Shown here in pieces: positions 1 through 11,001 of a DNA stretch of 64,000 nucleotides. The notes beneath the pieces are model-generated. The model ran no database searches and had not been told where the DNA came from. It saw only the letters and a program-made list of their open reading frames with translations. Positions within the stretch are counted from its first letter, which is position 1. Every line of letters starts with the position of its first letter. The position numbers and the translations under genes were made by a program. Source of the DNA: Nilaparvata lugens (taxonomy: Eukaryota; Arthropoda; Insecta; Hemiptera; Delphacidae); NCBI RefSeq assembly GCF_014356525.2, contig NC_052507.1:38800368-38864367 (forward strand), in the 5' to 3' direction.

Positions 1-840
1 GGTCAATCAATTGAATACTGAATTAGTATCATTTTCAACTATCATAACCTAGAATTCAAGCGAACGTATTTTATAATTTATATTAAATGAAAAGAAAAGA
101 TATTGTCAAACCACAAATTAATAAAAAATCGAGATACCGGTTTCGGTTGTTACACCATTATAAATCTCTGGTAAACTGGTAATCTAAAGTAAATGAGCTA
201 ATCTGATAATATCAGATAAAATAAAATAATATAGTTCGAAGCGGAACAAATTTAATACATTTTCTAACACATCATTAAACACCAAAACTCTTATGAATTT
301 TCCTTCTGCAGTAAATAGAAACTTTAAATTCTTTGTTGCCTAACAAATTAGATTATAATTTCTGACAATCTTGCAAGCATCAAACGTTTTGAAAGTTGAT
401 CAATTTTCACAAATCTTGCTATATAGTCTAGCTTGATCATACTTCAATGTCAATCCGATACTCAATACTCCCGATTGTCAATCAATTGAGAAAATGCTAA
501 ATATTGAAGAAATTCTATTTCCTTAGCAATAATTTCTAAAAATCATTAGGCCTAAGCACAAACAATAATCTTGAGAACAACGCGATGATTGATTATCTTG
601 TGTATGATCTAATCATTTTCAAATTCTTCATTATTGAGAGCACTACAGTTATAAGCCTACTGTCAAAATACGAGAATTATAAAATAAGCTGCTCACTTGT
701 GATTGCTGAGCTATAAGTTAAAAGGTGATACAAATGAATGCCAGGCAGGAAGAGAATTTAACTTCATCGGAACAGTGGAAACAGGCTGAAATTTCTATGT
801 ACCAGTCCTCTAGGCAACAAAGAATTTAAAGTTTATATTT
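1..840. other. AT-rich DNA without recognised gene; one dispersed motif
   Basis: Nothing coding is recognised. Positions 134-158 carry, on the minus strand, GGTGTAACAACCGAAACCGG, the same unit that forms the palindrome at 60601-60769. Confidence 0.6.
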
Positions 841-1316
841 TAGTATATTTCCAAGCTTCAAAATGACATCTGGTTGACATCTATATTAACCATAGTAAAA
901 GTTGTTGGAATTAGATAAATCTTTCGGATATTGTAGTATGATTATTTTGAAGCTTCCACATGGCTGAATTGATCCGATATCCACGACATTATTAGAATTA
1001 CGGACGATTTCTTGAAAATCGACATATTTTTGCCGCCATCTTGTTTTTTTATGATCACAAACATTTTTGAGATTACCATCATAGATAATCTCTTTCTACA
1101 CATTATTATAAAGAGATTGATACCATTCCCAAGTCTGTACCTTCAAGGAGTCATGAGTTACACGGTTTTCTAATTGTTGGGATTGGCATTTGGTGGAAAA
1201 AGCATGTTTTCAGCTGCAAACAGTACTTTTCTCTCTTTTTCCGATGACGCTCCAGCCGTGGAATATGAACTGACTGCCTCCAACCAGATGTCATTTTGAA
1301 GCTTTAGAAATATACT
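841..1316. mobile_element. Foldback/MITE-like element
   Basis: Arms 841-876 and 1281-1316 are inverted copies (one-base gap). The shared core CTTCAAAATGACATCTGGTT reads outward-in on both sides. There is no ORF inside, and target duplications are not resolved. Confidence 0.6.
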
Positions 1317-2260
1317 AGAACACTGTACCAAAAACACTGGTGTATGTCACCTACGAATACATTTACAGGGTGGAAAGTGAAATATTGTCCCAGAAAAATG
1401 TATGTTTCAAGTTTTTGAAGTTGAATAAATCATGAAAAGAGTGGTCGAAATGAGTCGATTCTCTCGAACATCATAGTTTGTTTAATTCTGAACTCTTTGG
1501 TGGTAAAACCAATCCGATATCTCCCACAATAACTAAATAGCAAGCGATATAAAAATTTCTGTCAATAATGACGGCCATCTTGAATTTTTCAATGATGTCG
1601 AATATTTTCGTTGTTTCCATCATCAATATTCTTATTCGGCTTGTTGTAACGAAGAGATTGAGACCATTTTCAAGTCTCTATCTTGAAGTAGTCATGAAAA
1701 AATCGATTTTAAAGTTCTAGCTTGTCACCTCATGTGTATAGAAAAACGCACCAGAAACCGTGCAGGGTTTTTTTTTTTTTTGAGGGCGCTTGAGAACTCA
1801 TTTCCTGACGTACAGCGCATGAAGATATATCGTTCCAAAGCTGAAATAACGCTCTAAACTTCATAGATTCAAAATTTATCTGTATCTCTTGCACGAAAAA
1901 ATTTATAAAGGAATGAAATTTGAAAAAAAAAATTAGAAAAAACGTTTTTTGGGCTTTTGAAGGTTATAACTAAAACAATATGCGCTTTAGAGGAAGATTT
2001 TATAGAACAAAAATTGTATAGGAAGGTTTTTAAAATATTTTCGTCCAAAACAAAGTTTGATTATCTTGAACGGTTATTGAAATACAAGCGATATAGCAAA
2101 ACCCTGGAAATTTTGGCGGCCATCTTGTTTTCGAGGTGTTTGCCTGTGATTTCGACTTATCATCATCACGATCCTTATTATGCTAGACCTAACGAAGAAA
2201 TTGAGACATCTTCCACGGCTGTTACCCAAAAATGACCACGGAGTGGTCAGTGCCTTATTC
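960..2260. repeat. Three diverged tandem copies, period about 550 bp
   Basis: Segments at about 965-1180, 1500-1720 and 2060-2250 share the order TCCGATATC-like, GCCATCTTG, then GAGATTGA with ACCATT and CAAGTCT. The first copy overlaps the foldback element. Short ORFs at 1957-2386 fall in this repeat and are not treated as genes. Confidence 0.45.
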
Positions 2261-2392
2261 ATGATATTTGCGCCCGGACTATTTACTCGAGAAGGAAAAT
2301 TCATAAGAATTTTGGTGATTAATGATGTGTTGGAAAATATATTAAATGTGTTCCGCTCCGAAGTCCCTCCCTATTTTTGTACATAACAGCTT

Positions 2393-2553
2393 ATCAATAT
2401 AGACTGAAGAAAATAAGGAACTAATTATTGATTAAAAGTAAAACTGTTTCAGAAAGTGTTAAAATTAGAATAATAAGAATGAAATATTGCTGGAATGAGT
2501 GAGTGCATGTCAATTATTGGTCATACTGCGAGATTTGAGGATGGAAGTTTATG
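2393..2553 (+). repeat. Dispersed repeat, copy 1
   Basis: Matches 7912-8064 over its length in the same direction. Shared blocks include GAAATATTGCT and GAGATTTGAGGATG. Family unknown, no ORF. The rest of 2260-3556 shows no recognisable gene; around 3268 there is the motif AGGTAACCCGTGCTCCGCAA, of the kind seen in insect dispersed repeats. Confidence 0.6.
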
Positions 2554-3556
2554 AAAAATAGAGAAAAGATTAAATTAGAAGTATTCAAATTATACATCTT
2601 GAAAGCGTATATCATTGTCAATAATATACGCGTGTATAAAATATAAGTGTTAATTATGGAAGAACTGAACGATTTTTAATCTTTCTGATATTATATATGT
2701 CTGAAGCAACTCTCTAGAAACACAATCTTGCGTTCAGAAATTCAAAAATATCATTGATTAATCAATTTTTGACAAAAATAGAATGAGTTGTCCGAATTGT
2801 GTTCAACATTTAGGTAGGTTACACTGAATTTATTGTACTTTGATCGTTTGAAGACATAAAATTCGAAAGATCGCAATAACTTTTTTATTTGTTGACAGAT
2901 TGACTTGAAAATTTATGGGAAGGACACTAATGTTAAGATAAATGTTCCTGTTTTTTTGTAGAGTTTTTCCATGGCTCCTTTCCTCTCCAGATCCGAAAAA
3001 CTGTTCGGGCGATTTGATACCTTCAGACCAGTTTTGAATCTCCCGGCTTTCATAGTCTTAGGCGCGCTTTAAAGCGATTGGGTGATCATTGCACGCAGAG
3101 GCTCTCTATTGGTTTCTATTGTTTCTAATGTGTTTTGAAAACGTTTTCAATACATGTATTTGTGAACGTCACTAAACAAACATTGTTTTGGTTTGAGTTT
3201 CGAGAATGTCAACACAGATATAGCGGACGCCAACAACTTTGGTAAACGATTGTTATTGTTAACTAGCAGGTAACCCGTGCTCCGCAAGGGTCTATTTACA
3301 ACTTGACAAACTGAAAGCTTGATGTAATCAAATCTTGAAGAATCGAAAATAGGTCTATAACCATCCTCGGTTAATTAATAAAGAATCTATATGCAACATT
3401 CCAAGTTAATCAGTCCAGTTAATCAGTTTAATCAGTCCATGATTATTGTGTTTCCTATTCCGTACGTGTATAAGCCAGTTCTTTTCCTTTGTTATAGTAT
3501 AGATTATTATGTTGCTTTGGCCTCTGATCTGTATAAATGTCCTGTAACAACCAAAG

Positions 3557-3690
3557 GTGCGTCCACACATGCCGAACCGAACCTCCAACCGCGTAGCAAA
3601 CCGTGCATTCCGCCGAGCATCGCGAATTCAGCGAACATGAGCATAATATGTTTCATAATGTTAAAAATCAGCTGTTGAGCAAACCTTAGA
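3557..3690. mobile_element. Terminal region of a PIF/Harbinger-like element
   Basis: Begins GGTGCGTCCACACATGCCGA, a style of terminus typical of Harbinger elements and MITEs. It is followed within 1 kb by Harbinger transposase debris. The opposite terminus was not found, probably lost to later insertions. Confidence 0.45.
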
Positions 3691-3915
3691 CGGTCATTAT
3701 TGATGTCATTACTGGAGACTAATGTCATTAATAATGATCGTGTAGTGAGACATAGATAGTAATGATGGATAGTAATGACAAAAATCCGGATTTTCTGATT
3801 TTCAGTCTTCATTACTCGCTTTTGGTGGGGATAATATCATTAGTAATGATCGTGTAGTGTCGTGCATCAGTATATCGTCATTTTTCAGTTCGCACTGCAA
3901 GATTGTACAATCATC

Positions 3916-4130
3916 ATGGACAGCGACAGTAAAGTGATTGTACCTAGTGAAGGAAATGCATTTGGAAAAGAACATCTGCGACAGTTCATCAAAACATTCG
4001 AAACACTTCCTTCCAGAACTGTGGAACCTATTTTGTTAATCAATTATCCATTCTGCATTGTTAAAAAACGATCTGGCAACAGAGCAAAGCGAGAAAGAGA
4101 TAACGCTATCCGCTTTGTTGAATGATAGAC
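3916..4130 (+). pseudogene. Possible MADF-type accessory protein remnant
   Basis: Opens MDSDSKVIV then FGKEHLRQFIKTFETLP. This resembles the start of MADF domains (FIxxxxxLPxLW) encoded by many PIF/Harbinger elements beside the transposase. The frame breaks right after LP, and the LW-like residues continue in another frame. It lies on the opposite strand from the transposase debris, as expected for a Harbinger pair. Weak call. Confidence 0.35.
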
Positions 4131-4299
4131 AAGGATCAAACACTGTCTTTACAACGTGGACCTCACTATATGCATGTAGTAGCCTACATTCTACATATGG
4201 AAAGGGAAACTTAATTTATCTGTGTATGTTTTTTAACAATAACATACTAATGCTGAATATAAATAAATGCAAGTATGTAGTAAATTAAATGTACATTCA

Positions 4300-4700
4300 T
4301 GTAGTCTTGCAATATGTATGCAAGTACTTCACAAGTCTCAACAATGGAATTGCTTATTGATGCAGGTGACATGACCGCTGAAAATTTTAGGTCTTCAAAG
4401 TTTCACCCAGTGGCAAGGTACCTTAATGTTACTGCTAGTCTTCCTTTAACTGGCAAACATTGTCTCATGTTTGTATCTTCTCGGAGTAAAAAAGGTGTAA
4501 ATAGTTTCAGCAATTTCTCAAACATAATGTCATTCATGCGTAAATAGTTTTTGTAGTCCTGGCTAGGTGAGTTGAATTTCATTTAACAATACAACATGAG
4601 AGTACTGTTCATGTTTCTCAACCAATCCTTCATCCAGCGTTTACGTTTTACCCGCCTTTCTGTAGCTAATACTATAACTAGTAGTTCTGTGAACAGTAGA
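4300..4700 (-). pseudogene. PIF/Harbinger transposase N-terminal remnant
   Basis: On the minus strand 4300-4560 reads YLRMNDIMFEKLLKLF, then DTNMRQCLP and RLAVTLRYLATG. This is the hallmark N-terminal region of Harbinger nucleases (YxNFLRMS...DTxMRxxIPxxERLAxTLRFLATG). Upstream in another frame (4583-4700) is RRVKRKRWMKDWL, like the basic RRxWWVRxW motif that precedes it. There are stops and frame changes, and the DDE catalytic part is absent. Clearly dead. Confidence 0.7.
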
Positions 4701-4799
4701 CTCCACGCAGTATTCTCATCCACAAGTACCTGATTAAAACTATAGACCTTATGGAAATACAGCAATGGACTGGCTTCTCCACACATCTGTGTAATCACT

Positions 4800-4918
4800 T
4801 GTCAGCTGATTTATGATGAATAATTCTATAGTCTGATTTTTACGAAATTGAAAAAGGAACATTCCTGTCAAATTTCATGAAAATCTATTACCGCGTTTCG
4901 CCGTAAATGCGCAACATA
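4800..4918 (+). repeat. Left half of a dispersed repeat split by the 4921-7038 transposon
   Basis: Matches the minus strand of about 44240-44460 (shared blocks CCGTAAATGCGCAACATATA and TTTCATGAAAATCTATTA). The other half continues at 7041-7120. Together they give the empty-site sequence of the transposon. Confidence 0.75.
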
Positions 4919-4920
4919 TA

Positions 4921-7038
4921 CAGAGTGTCCCAGATAAGGTGTAAACCCCGGCTACCATAGATTCTACATGCAATTTGCAACAAAAAATGTTTAGTAAAAT
5001 TTTCTCCTATCGACCTTCGTTTTCGAGATCTAACGATTTTTCGATATTTTTCAAGTAGGCGTACTTCCAGTCATTAAATCGTCAATATCTCAAGAACCAT
5101 TGATCTTAAGTGAATTTTAAGGACATCGTAGAAAGGAGGACAAAATTTCACATTGATTTGAGGTATAAAACATGCCAAAGTCGATTATTGAGTAGTATTT
5201 TTTAGCGGTCAAAGTTGAAAAAGAGTGATTTTTGAAGTTTTTTGAAAACTTCAGACACATTTTTCTCGATTTTTTTTCCATGGTACGAAATAATTTTTAT
5301 AGCGCAAAAACTTCTTTTTTTGATTATCTTTCGAATGAGACCAAATACAGGTGTCTAGCTCAAATCCTCGAATCAGAATTTCAGTTTAAATTCGATTTTT
5401 TAATTAAAAACGAGACTTATCTTGTTTGAGTGTGAATAATTGTCTACAATTTGATAGCTTTGTGTCGAGTGATTGAGGGCGTAAAAATACTTTTCTATAG
5501 GAAATTTGGCTGAGAAATTCAATGAAACTAGTTAGAAGTTCGTATCTCCAATTGTTATTGAGATACAAGTTGAAAAAAGTTCAAAGTCGAGTTAAAATCT
5601 AAACTTTTCAAACAGTTTTTTCTTGATTTTTTTCACAGTAACAATATTTTTCCAATAATGAAAAAACTTTGCCATTTTATAAACTATCGAATGAGTATAA
5701 ATTTTCCAGGAAAATTTCAAAACTATAGAGTGTTAAAAAATGAAAATTTTCAAGAAGAGCACCCTAAAGACATCTTTTCGTTGTTTTAAATTCATAGTCT
5801 ACCATTGAGATTCAATTGTGTGAGAAGGAAAAATCAATCTGTTCATTAATCAGCTGCTCTGAAAGAATAGAAAGTTTTTCTAATGCTCACCCAACAATAG
5901 AGACAATTCTCGCAGTCATTGTATGAAAAGTAACGTGCTTCCAGTCGGTCGATAATGATGTCTTTCCAGTCAATAGTCAAGTTTTCCCAGTTCGTTCGTT
6001 TGTGTTCCTGAGTTATTAAGTCTAGTTTTTTCATGAGTGTTTGATTTTTCCAATTCACTATTTCAGTTTTGTTGTTTTCTGTTTCCAAGTTTATATTTTA
6101 GTTAGAGTATTGTTTTCGAGTGTAGTTTGTTTGAGGTTTTTTTTAGTTTATTAGTATGATAAGTCTTTTTTTTACTCAAGTTCAACAAGTTATCAAGTGT
6201 CCGTGTTTATTATCGTTACCAACATGAAATTCTCCACAATTGAGTATACAGACATGCTATTGGTATATGCAGAATGTGCATACAACTCAAAAGAGGCGGA
6301 GAGACTTTACAGAAGATGCTTCCCTCATCGACAACATCCTTCTTTGAACTCCTCCTCCTCGACTTTGAACTTTTTTCAACTTGTATCTCAATAACAATTG
6401 CAGATACGAACTTCTAACCAGTTTCATTGAATTTCTCAGCCAAATTTCCTATAGAAAAGTATTTTTACGCCCTCAATCACTCGACACAAAGCTATCAAAT
6501 TGTAGACAATTATTCACACTCAAACAAGATAAGTCTCGTTTTTAATTAAAAAATCGAATTTAAACTGAAATTCTGATTCGAGGATTTGAGCTAGACACCT
6601 GTATTTGGTCTCATTCGAAAGATAATCAAAAAAAGAAGTTTTTTTGCTATAAAAATTATTTCGTACCATGGAAAAAAAATCGAGAAAAATGTGTCTGAAG
6701 TTTTCGAAAAACTTCAAAAATCTTCAAAAATCACTCTTTTTCAACTTTGACCGCTAAAAAATACTACTCAATAATCGACTTTGGCATGTTTTATACCTCA
6801 AATCAATGTGAAATTTTGTCCTCTTTTCTACGATGTCCTTAAAATTCACTTAAGATCAATGGTTCTTGAGATATTGACGATTTAATGACTGGAAGTACGC
6901 CTACTTGAAAAATATCGAAAAATCGATATATCTCGAAAACGAAGGTCGATAGGAGAAAATTTTACTGAACATTTTTTGTTGCAAATTGCATGTAGAATCT
7001 ATGGTAGCCGGGGTTTACACCTTAGCTGGGACACCCTG
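4921..7038. mobile_element. Tc1/mariner-type (IS630) transposon with about 0.67 kb terminal inverted repeats, deleted interior
   Basis: Termini CAGAGTGTCCCAG and CTGGGACACCCTG, flanked by TA on both sides (4919-4920, 7039-7040). Arms 4921-5591 and 6359-7038 are near-identical inverted copies. The interior of about 0.77 kb keeps only the start of a transposase. The element sits inside a dispersed repeat whose intact copy near 44.2 kb supplies the empty site. The 65-codon ORFs in each arm mirror each other and are not genes. Confidence 0.9.
6223..6358 (+). pseudogene. Transposase N-terminal helix-turn-helix fragment (DUF4817-like)
   Basis: Reads MKFSTIEYTDMLLVYAECAY then KEAERLYRRCFPHRQHP. This is the DUF4817-style DNA-binding start of insect Tc1/mariner-like transposases. 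It runs straight into the right arm, where coding is lost, so the catalytic domain has been deleted. Confidence 0.75.
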
Positions 7039-7040
7039 TA

Positions 7041-7400
7041 TAAACATTTAAGCATTAAGAGAAATGTCAAACCGTCGACTTGAATCTTAGACTTCACTTC
7101 GCTCGGTCAATTATAGCAACACAAGATTTTTTGCTGGATCCATTCTACACGTTGTTGTAACACAAGCTTGAAAGCTTGACCACACCTTTACTGAAGAAAA
7201 GTAATGACAGTGAAGAATGATTGTGTAGGGTTAAAGAGTAATGATAATCTGAAATGACATTAAATAATCTGATAATGACATTACTGGTAATCGCTCGCCT
7301 CTGTTTTAACTGTTCGCCGTACCGCACTCCGTCTTTTCTCCTATGAATGATTCTCTTCAGTCCTGAAAAGCCTCCTCATAGCATGTTCAATTGTTCAATA
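7041..7400. repeat. Right half of the split dispersed repeat plus unclassified repeat sequence
   Basis: 7041-7120 continues the repeat interrupted at 4920 (GTCGACTTGAATCTTAGAC, also on the minus strand at about 44185). 7195-7290 has repeated ATGACATTA/AATGATA words also seen at 3690-3860. No gene. Confidence 0.5.
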
Positions 7401-8155
7401 GCTGTTGATATATGAGTTTCGACTTGCAATACCACTAGCAGTGGTTTAAAAGTATCACTTATAAAATTATTATTTTTTGTCAATGGGACAATATATTACA
7501 TAACAATATCATGACATATTTCAAAAGATTATCAGTCATTTTTTGAAGATTCAGCTTTCAGGTTGCGTTACTAGGAACCTTCCATTTCTGCATGTTCCCA
7601 GAAAGTGGTCCACAAGGAGCCCGAGGAAAGAAAAATTGATGTTTACGCTATCAGTGTTATTTAAATAAACTTTATCAGTCTTTTTTTTTTTAAGTATAAC
7701 CAACTTTCCTTCGAAAATGTTATACCAAACTCATCGGAAGTTCAAAAATTGTTTTCAATCGGAGAAAGAAGAGATAAGTAGCAAATTTCCAACGCAATAA
7801 GATAGGACTATAAAGTTTGTTTGAAATCTTAATGGCGGATTTGTACCACGTGATTGAGCTAGTCAATCAAATGCTTGACAGTCGATGACCATACTATGGG
7901 TAATATAGTTACTGTAATTTAGACTAAAGGAAATCAGTAACTAATTGATTCAAAGTGAAACTGTTCTAGAAAGTGTGGTAATAAAAATGAAATATTGCTA
8001 TTATAATGAGACAGTGCTTGTCAATTGGTCATACTGTGAGATTTGAGGATGAAAGTTGATCAAAAACAAGTTGAGAACCAGCTTGGGAAACAAACGTAGA
8101 ATAACAATAAAAAAACCAGAAGAAAAAAGGTGTTATTGTAATTCCTGGTGAACAT
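7401..8155. repeat. AT-rich DNA with dispersed repeat copy 2
   Basis: 7912-8064 is a direct copy of 2393-2553. I see nothing coding in the remaining sequence. Confidence 0.5.
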
Positions 8156-8159
8156 TATG

Positions 8160-9020
8160 AGTGATGGAAAATGTTCAACGGTCAGTTGGGAAAATCATAT
8201 TTTTCGTCGCAAAAGATCGAAAAATGAAGAATCCCAAATGGTAGAATTGAAACTTGTACTCTCCCAAATGGTCGAACCCAAATGATCGAAAAGTTTTAAT
8301 AGTAATCCCATCTGGTTGAAAATCTCAACTGTCGCCAAAGGTCGAAGATTTTATTTTCCCAACTGACCGATTCCCAAATGGTCGATTCCTATTTGGTAGA
8401 AAAGTTTAGTTGTTAGTCGCAAATGATCGAATCTCATCGGCTAGATGGGATTCGACTATATGGGAAAGTATACTTTTCGACCTTTTGAGATTCGACTATT
8501 TGCGACGAACTAAAAAATTTTTCTATCAAATGGGAATCGACTGTTTGAGAATCGGTCAGATGGGAAAATCAAATTTTCGACCTTTTGCGACAGTTGAGAT
8601 TTTCGGCCAAATGAGATTACTATTAAAACTTTTCGATCATTTGGGATTCGACCATTTGGGAAAGTACAAGTTTCAATTCTACCATTTGGGATTCTTCAAT
8701 TTTTGATCTTTTGCGACAAAAAAAAAATAATTTCGACCAAATAAGAATCGGTCATTTGGCATGCCACCAGACTTGTACTTTCCCAAATGATCGAAAAGTT
8801 TTAATAGTAATCCCATTTGGCCGAAAATCTCAACTGTCGCAAAAGGTCGAAAATTTGATTTTCCCATCTGACCGATTCTCAAACAGTCGAATCCCATTTG
8901 ATAGAAAAATGTTGCAGTTCGTCGCAAATGATCGAATATCATCGGCTAGATGGGATTCGACCATATGGGAAAGTATACTCTTCGACCTTTTGGGATTCGG
9001 TCAGATGGGACCCCACGGTC
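8160..9020. repeat. A-A'-A palindromic repeat block built from CCCAAATGGTCGAAA-like words
   Basis: 8190-8490 (direct), 8490-8725 (inverted) and 8770-9015 (direct) are versions of one module. It is made from variants of CCCAAATGGTCGA and its complement TCGACCATTTGGG, in both orientations every 20-40 bp. ORFs at 8410-8706, 8679-8942 and 8711-9031 translate the same words in opposite directions and are not genes. Family unknown to me. Confidence 0.8.
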
Positions 9021-9114
9021 TTACTTTGTAAATGAATGTTGAAATTTGAATGTACGTGACTATTGTCTATGCTTACCATTGTTTAGCCATGACAAGTAAT
9101 AAATTGAACTGAAT

Positions 9115-9411
9115 TGAGATTCGCGTGAACACTAGCGTCAGGTGATCAATTTTCATAACGGCAAGGAAAGTTGTGTGAACCAGATTTTTGTGAATTGATA
9201 CTGGGGGTAAGAAAACGGCGAAAAAGGGGTGAGAAAAACACCGATTTTGGGCGTACCTTCAGAGCCTCTCTAATACAATATTTGTTTTTATAAAATAGAA
9301 TTATAATACCTTCTAAAATTAATAAAAAAAATCTGGTGTGGCGCACTCACACAACTTTCCTAGCCGTTATGAAAATTCATCACCTGACGCTAGTGTACAC
9401 GCGAATCTCAA
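9115..9411. mobile_element. MITE with about 63-bp terminal inverted repeats
   Basis: Arms 9115-9177 and 9348-9411 start TTGAGATTCGCGTG and are about 93% identical as inverted copies. The inner end CACTCACACAACTTTCC also occurs at about 43590-43610, a partial relative. No ORF; superfamily not assigned. Confidence 0.75.
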
Positions 9412-9710
9412 GTCTACTATTCAAAGATCCAAGCCAGCTGGTGACAGGACAATAACGCTGGAGATACACGAAGTCTGCTTATCTCTTCATAGTGAATGAT
9501 TCAATAGAATCAACAGTTGCCAACAGTTTGCAATTGAAATAATAACATTTTCTTGAATTTCAAGCTTATTTTAAATTTTCGGTGAAAATATTATTGAACA
9601 TTAATTGTAGAGATTTTCATGCTCAATCTTTTCCACTTAGAGTTTTTTGTTTAAATTGTATCTGAAGCCTGATAATTGGAAATCTAAAATCAAACTTTGC
9701 ATAGATGGGG

Positions 9711-9998
9711 CGGAGCTCCTGGAATTTTTACAGATATGAGACTTGTGGCAGTTGATAGAGCTTATTAATGACTATTTCAGGTATAAATTTGATCAAAATC
9801 GTTGGGAGCCGTTTTTGAGAAAATCTCGAAAAACCCTGTTTTTGACAGCATTTTTGCCATTTTAGCCGCCATCTTGAATTGCATTGGATCGAAATTGTTC
9901 GTGTCGGATACTTATAGTGTAAGGACCTTAAGTTCCAAATTTCAGGTGATTCCGTTAATTGAGAGATGAGATATCGTGTACACAGACGCACATACACT

Positions 9999-10056
<58 letters not shown>

Positions 10057-10184
10057 GACCAATACCCAAAAACCACTTTTTTGGACTCAGGGGACCTTGA
10101 AACGTATAGAAATTTACAAATTGGGGTACCTTAATTTTTTTGGAAAGCAATTCTTTCCTTACCTATGGTAATAGGGCAAGGAAA
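9711..10184 (+). repeat. Dispersed repeat family R1, copy 1, with (CA)n inside
   Basis: Starts CGGAGCTCCTGGAAT and ends TATGGTAATAGGGCAAGGAA. The same start and end occur at 48046-48290, and the start alone at about 45904-46045. The middle holds a (CA) microsatellite at about 9995-10052. No ORF or inverted termini seen. It may be a SINE or a Helitron-type element. Confidence 0.7.
9995..10052. repeat. (CA)n microsatellite
   Basis: About 58 bp of nearly pure CA dinucleotides within repeat R1. The 70-codon ORF through it is an artefact. Confidence 0.95.
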
Positions 10185-10208
10185 ATAATAAAACAAGAAT
10201 ACAAATTG

Positions 10209-10250
10209 TAACTACTAGTTTCGGTGATCACACAATCGTCAGGTTATAAG
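10209..10250 (-). ncRNA. Hammerhead-ribozyme-like core (probably degenerate)
   Basis: The minus strand reads CTGACGA (10242-10236), a short GTG...CAC hairpin, GAAA (10222-10219), then CTAGTAGTT. This fits the CUGANGA - helix II - GAAA - minimal helix III - GUH order of hammerheads found in Penelope-like elements and retrozymes. Helix I does not pair well by eye, so activity is doubtful. It may mark a Penelope-like remnant. Confidence 0.35.
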
Positions 10251-10792
10251 GATACTACAATAGAATTATTCTATTTTATAAATACAAAAAAGTAGCCCTG
10301 AATTCATACATTTCATACAATATTTGAATACATCAGCTGAACTTGTGTATCAAATTTGAACTCAATTTGTTCATGAGAAAGCTTAGAAAACAAAGAAAAA
10401 CACGGGTGTATATCTTTGAAAATGTTTTTAAAATCCGTTCTTAGTGCGCCTCTAGTATGCCAACTGAATAAAATTTGCCAACAGTCAAATTTGAACGTAT
10501 TTGGTCCAGTAGTTTTTCTAGATCTGTTCATGATGAATGAATGAATGAGTGAATGTATCAGTGCCATTTTGTATATATAGATATCAGTATAGCAATCCAG
10601 TAGATTTAAATTCTCAAGAGAAAACATTGCAATAGTTTACCATCACGTAGCAAACTACTATTACTTTGAAGGGAAAATGATTAGACTGATTTATAAAATG
10701 AATAACTTATAATAAACAATCATCCTTATCCAACAATTCATAAATAGTTTGTTATTTACATGGACCTCGACTGAGCAAGCCAGTGCAAAATA
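10251..10792. other. AT-rich DNA downstream of NEMF
   Basis: No gene recognised. It may include the end of the NEMF 3' UTR. I did not find a convincing minus-strand AATAAA between the stop and about 10250. Confidence 0.4.
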
Positions 10793-10800
10793 CCTCCTTA

Positions 10801-11001
10801 CAGGGGTGCCCATCCCCAATGGTCCTTGTCGCAAAATTCCCCCCCAAAATTCTCAAAATTTGGTATCCATTTAGGTACTTAGAAACTGTATATTGGAAAA
10901 TCCCCCATTTTCCCTAGTTTTTTCCAAAAATCCCCCCCAAAATTCAGCCTCATGTCGCAACTTGCGACATCAAAACGTGCTGTGGGCACTGGGCACCCCT
11001 G
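10801..11001. mobile_element. hAT-type MITE in the NEMF 3' UTR
   Basis: Termini CAGGGGTGCCCA and TGGGCACCCCTG are exact inverted repeats. The 8-bp duplication CCTCCTTA flanks both sides (10793-10800 and 11002-11009), as hAT elements leave. It starts 44 bp downstream of the NEMF stop codon, so it very probably lies in the transcribed 3' UTR. No coding capacity. Confidence 0.92.

Noticed and set aside
5232..6717. Two nearly identical 65-aa ORFs (MKFFENFRHIFLDFFSMVRN)
   Set aside because: Mirror translations of the two transposon arms.
8410..9031. Three overlapping ORFs with similar proteins (GQMGKSNFRPFATVEIFGQM)
   Set aside because: They are the same short DNA word translated from inverted copies on both strands; no start context or family match.
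9959..10171. 70-aa ORF with a Thr/His run
   Set aside because: Translation of a (CA)n microsatellite within a dispersed repeat.
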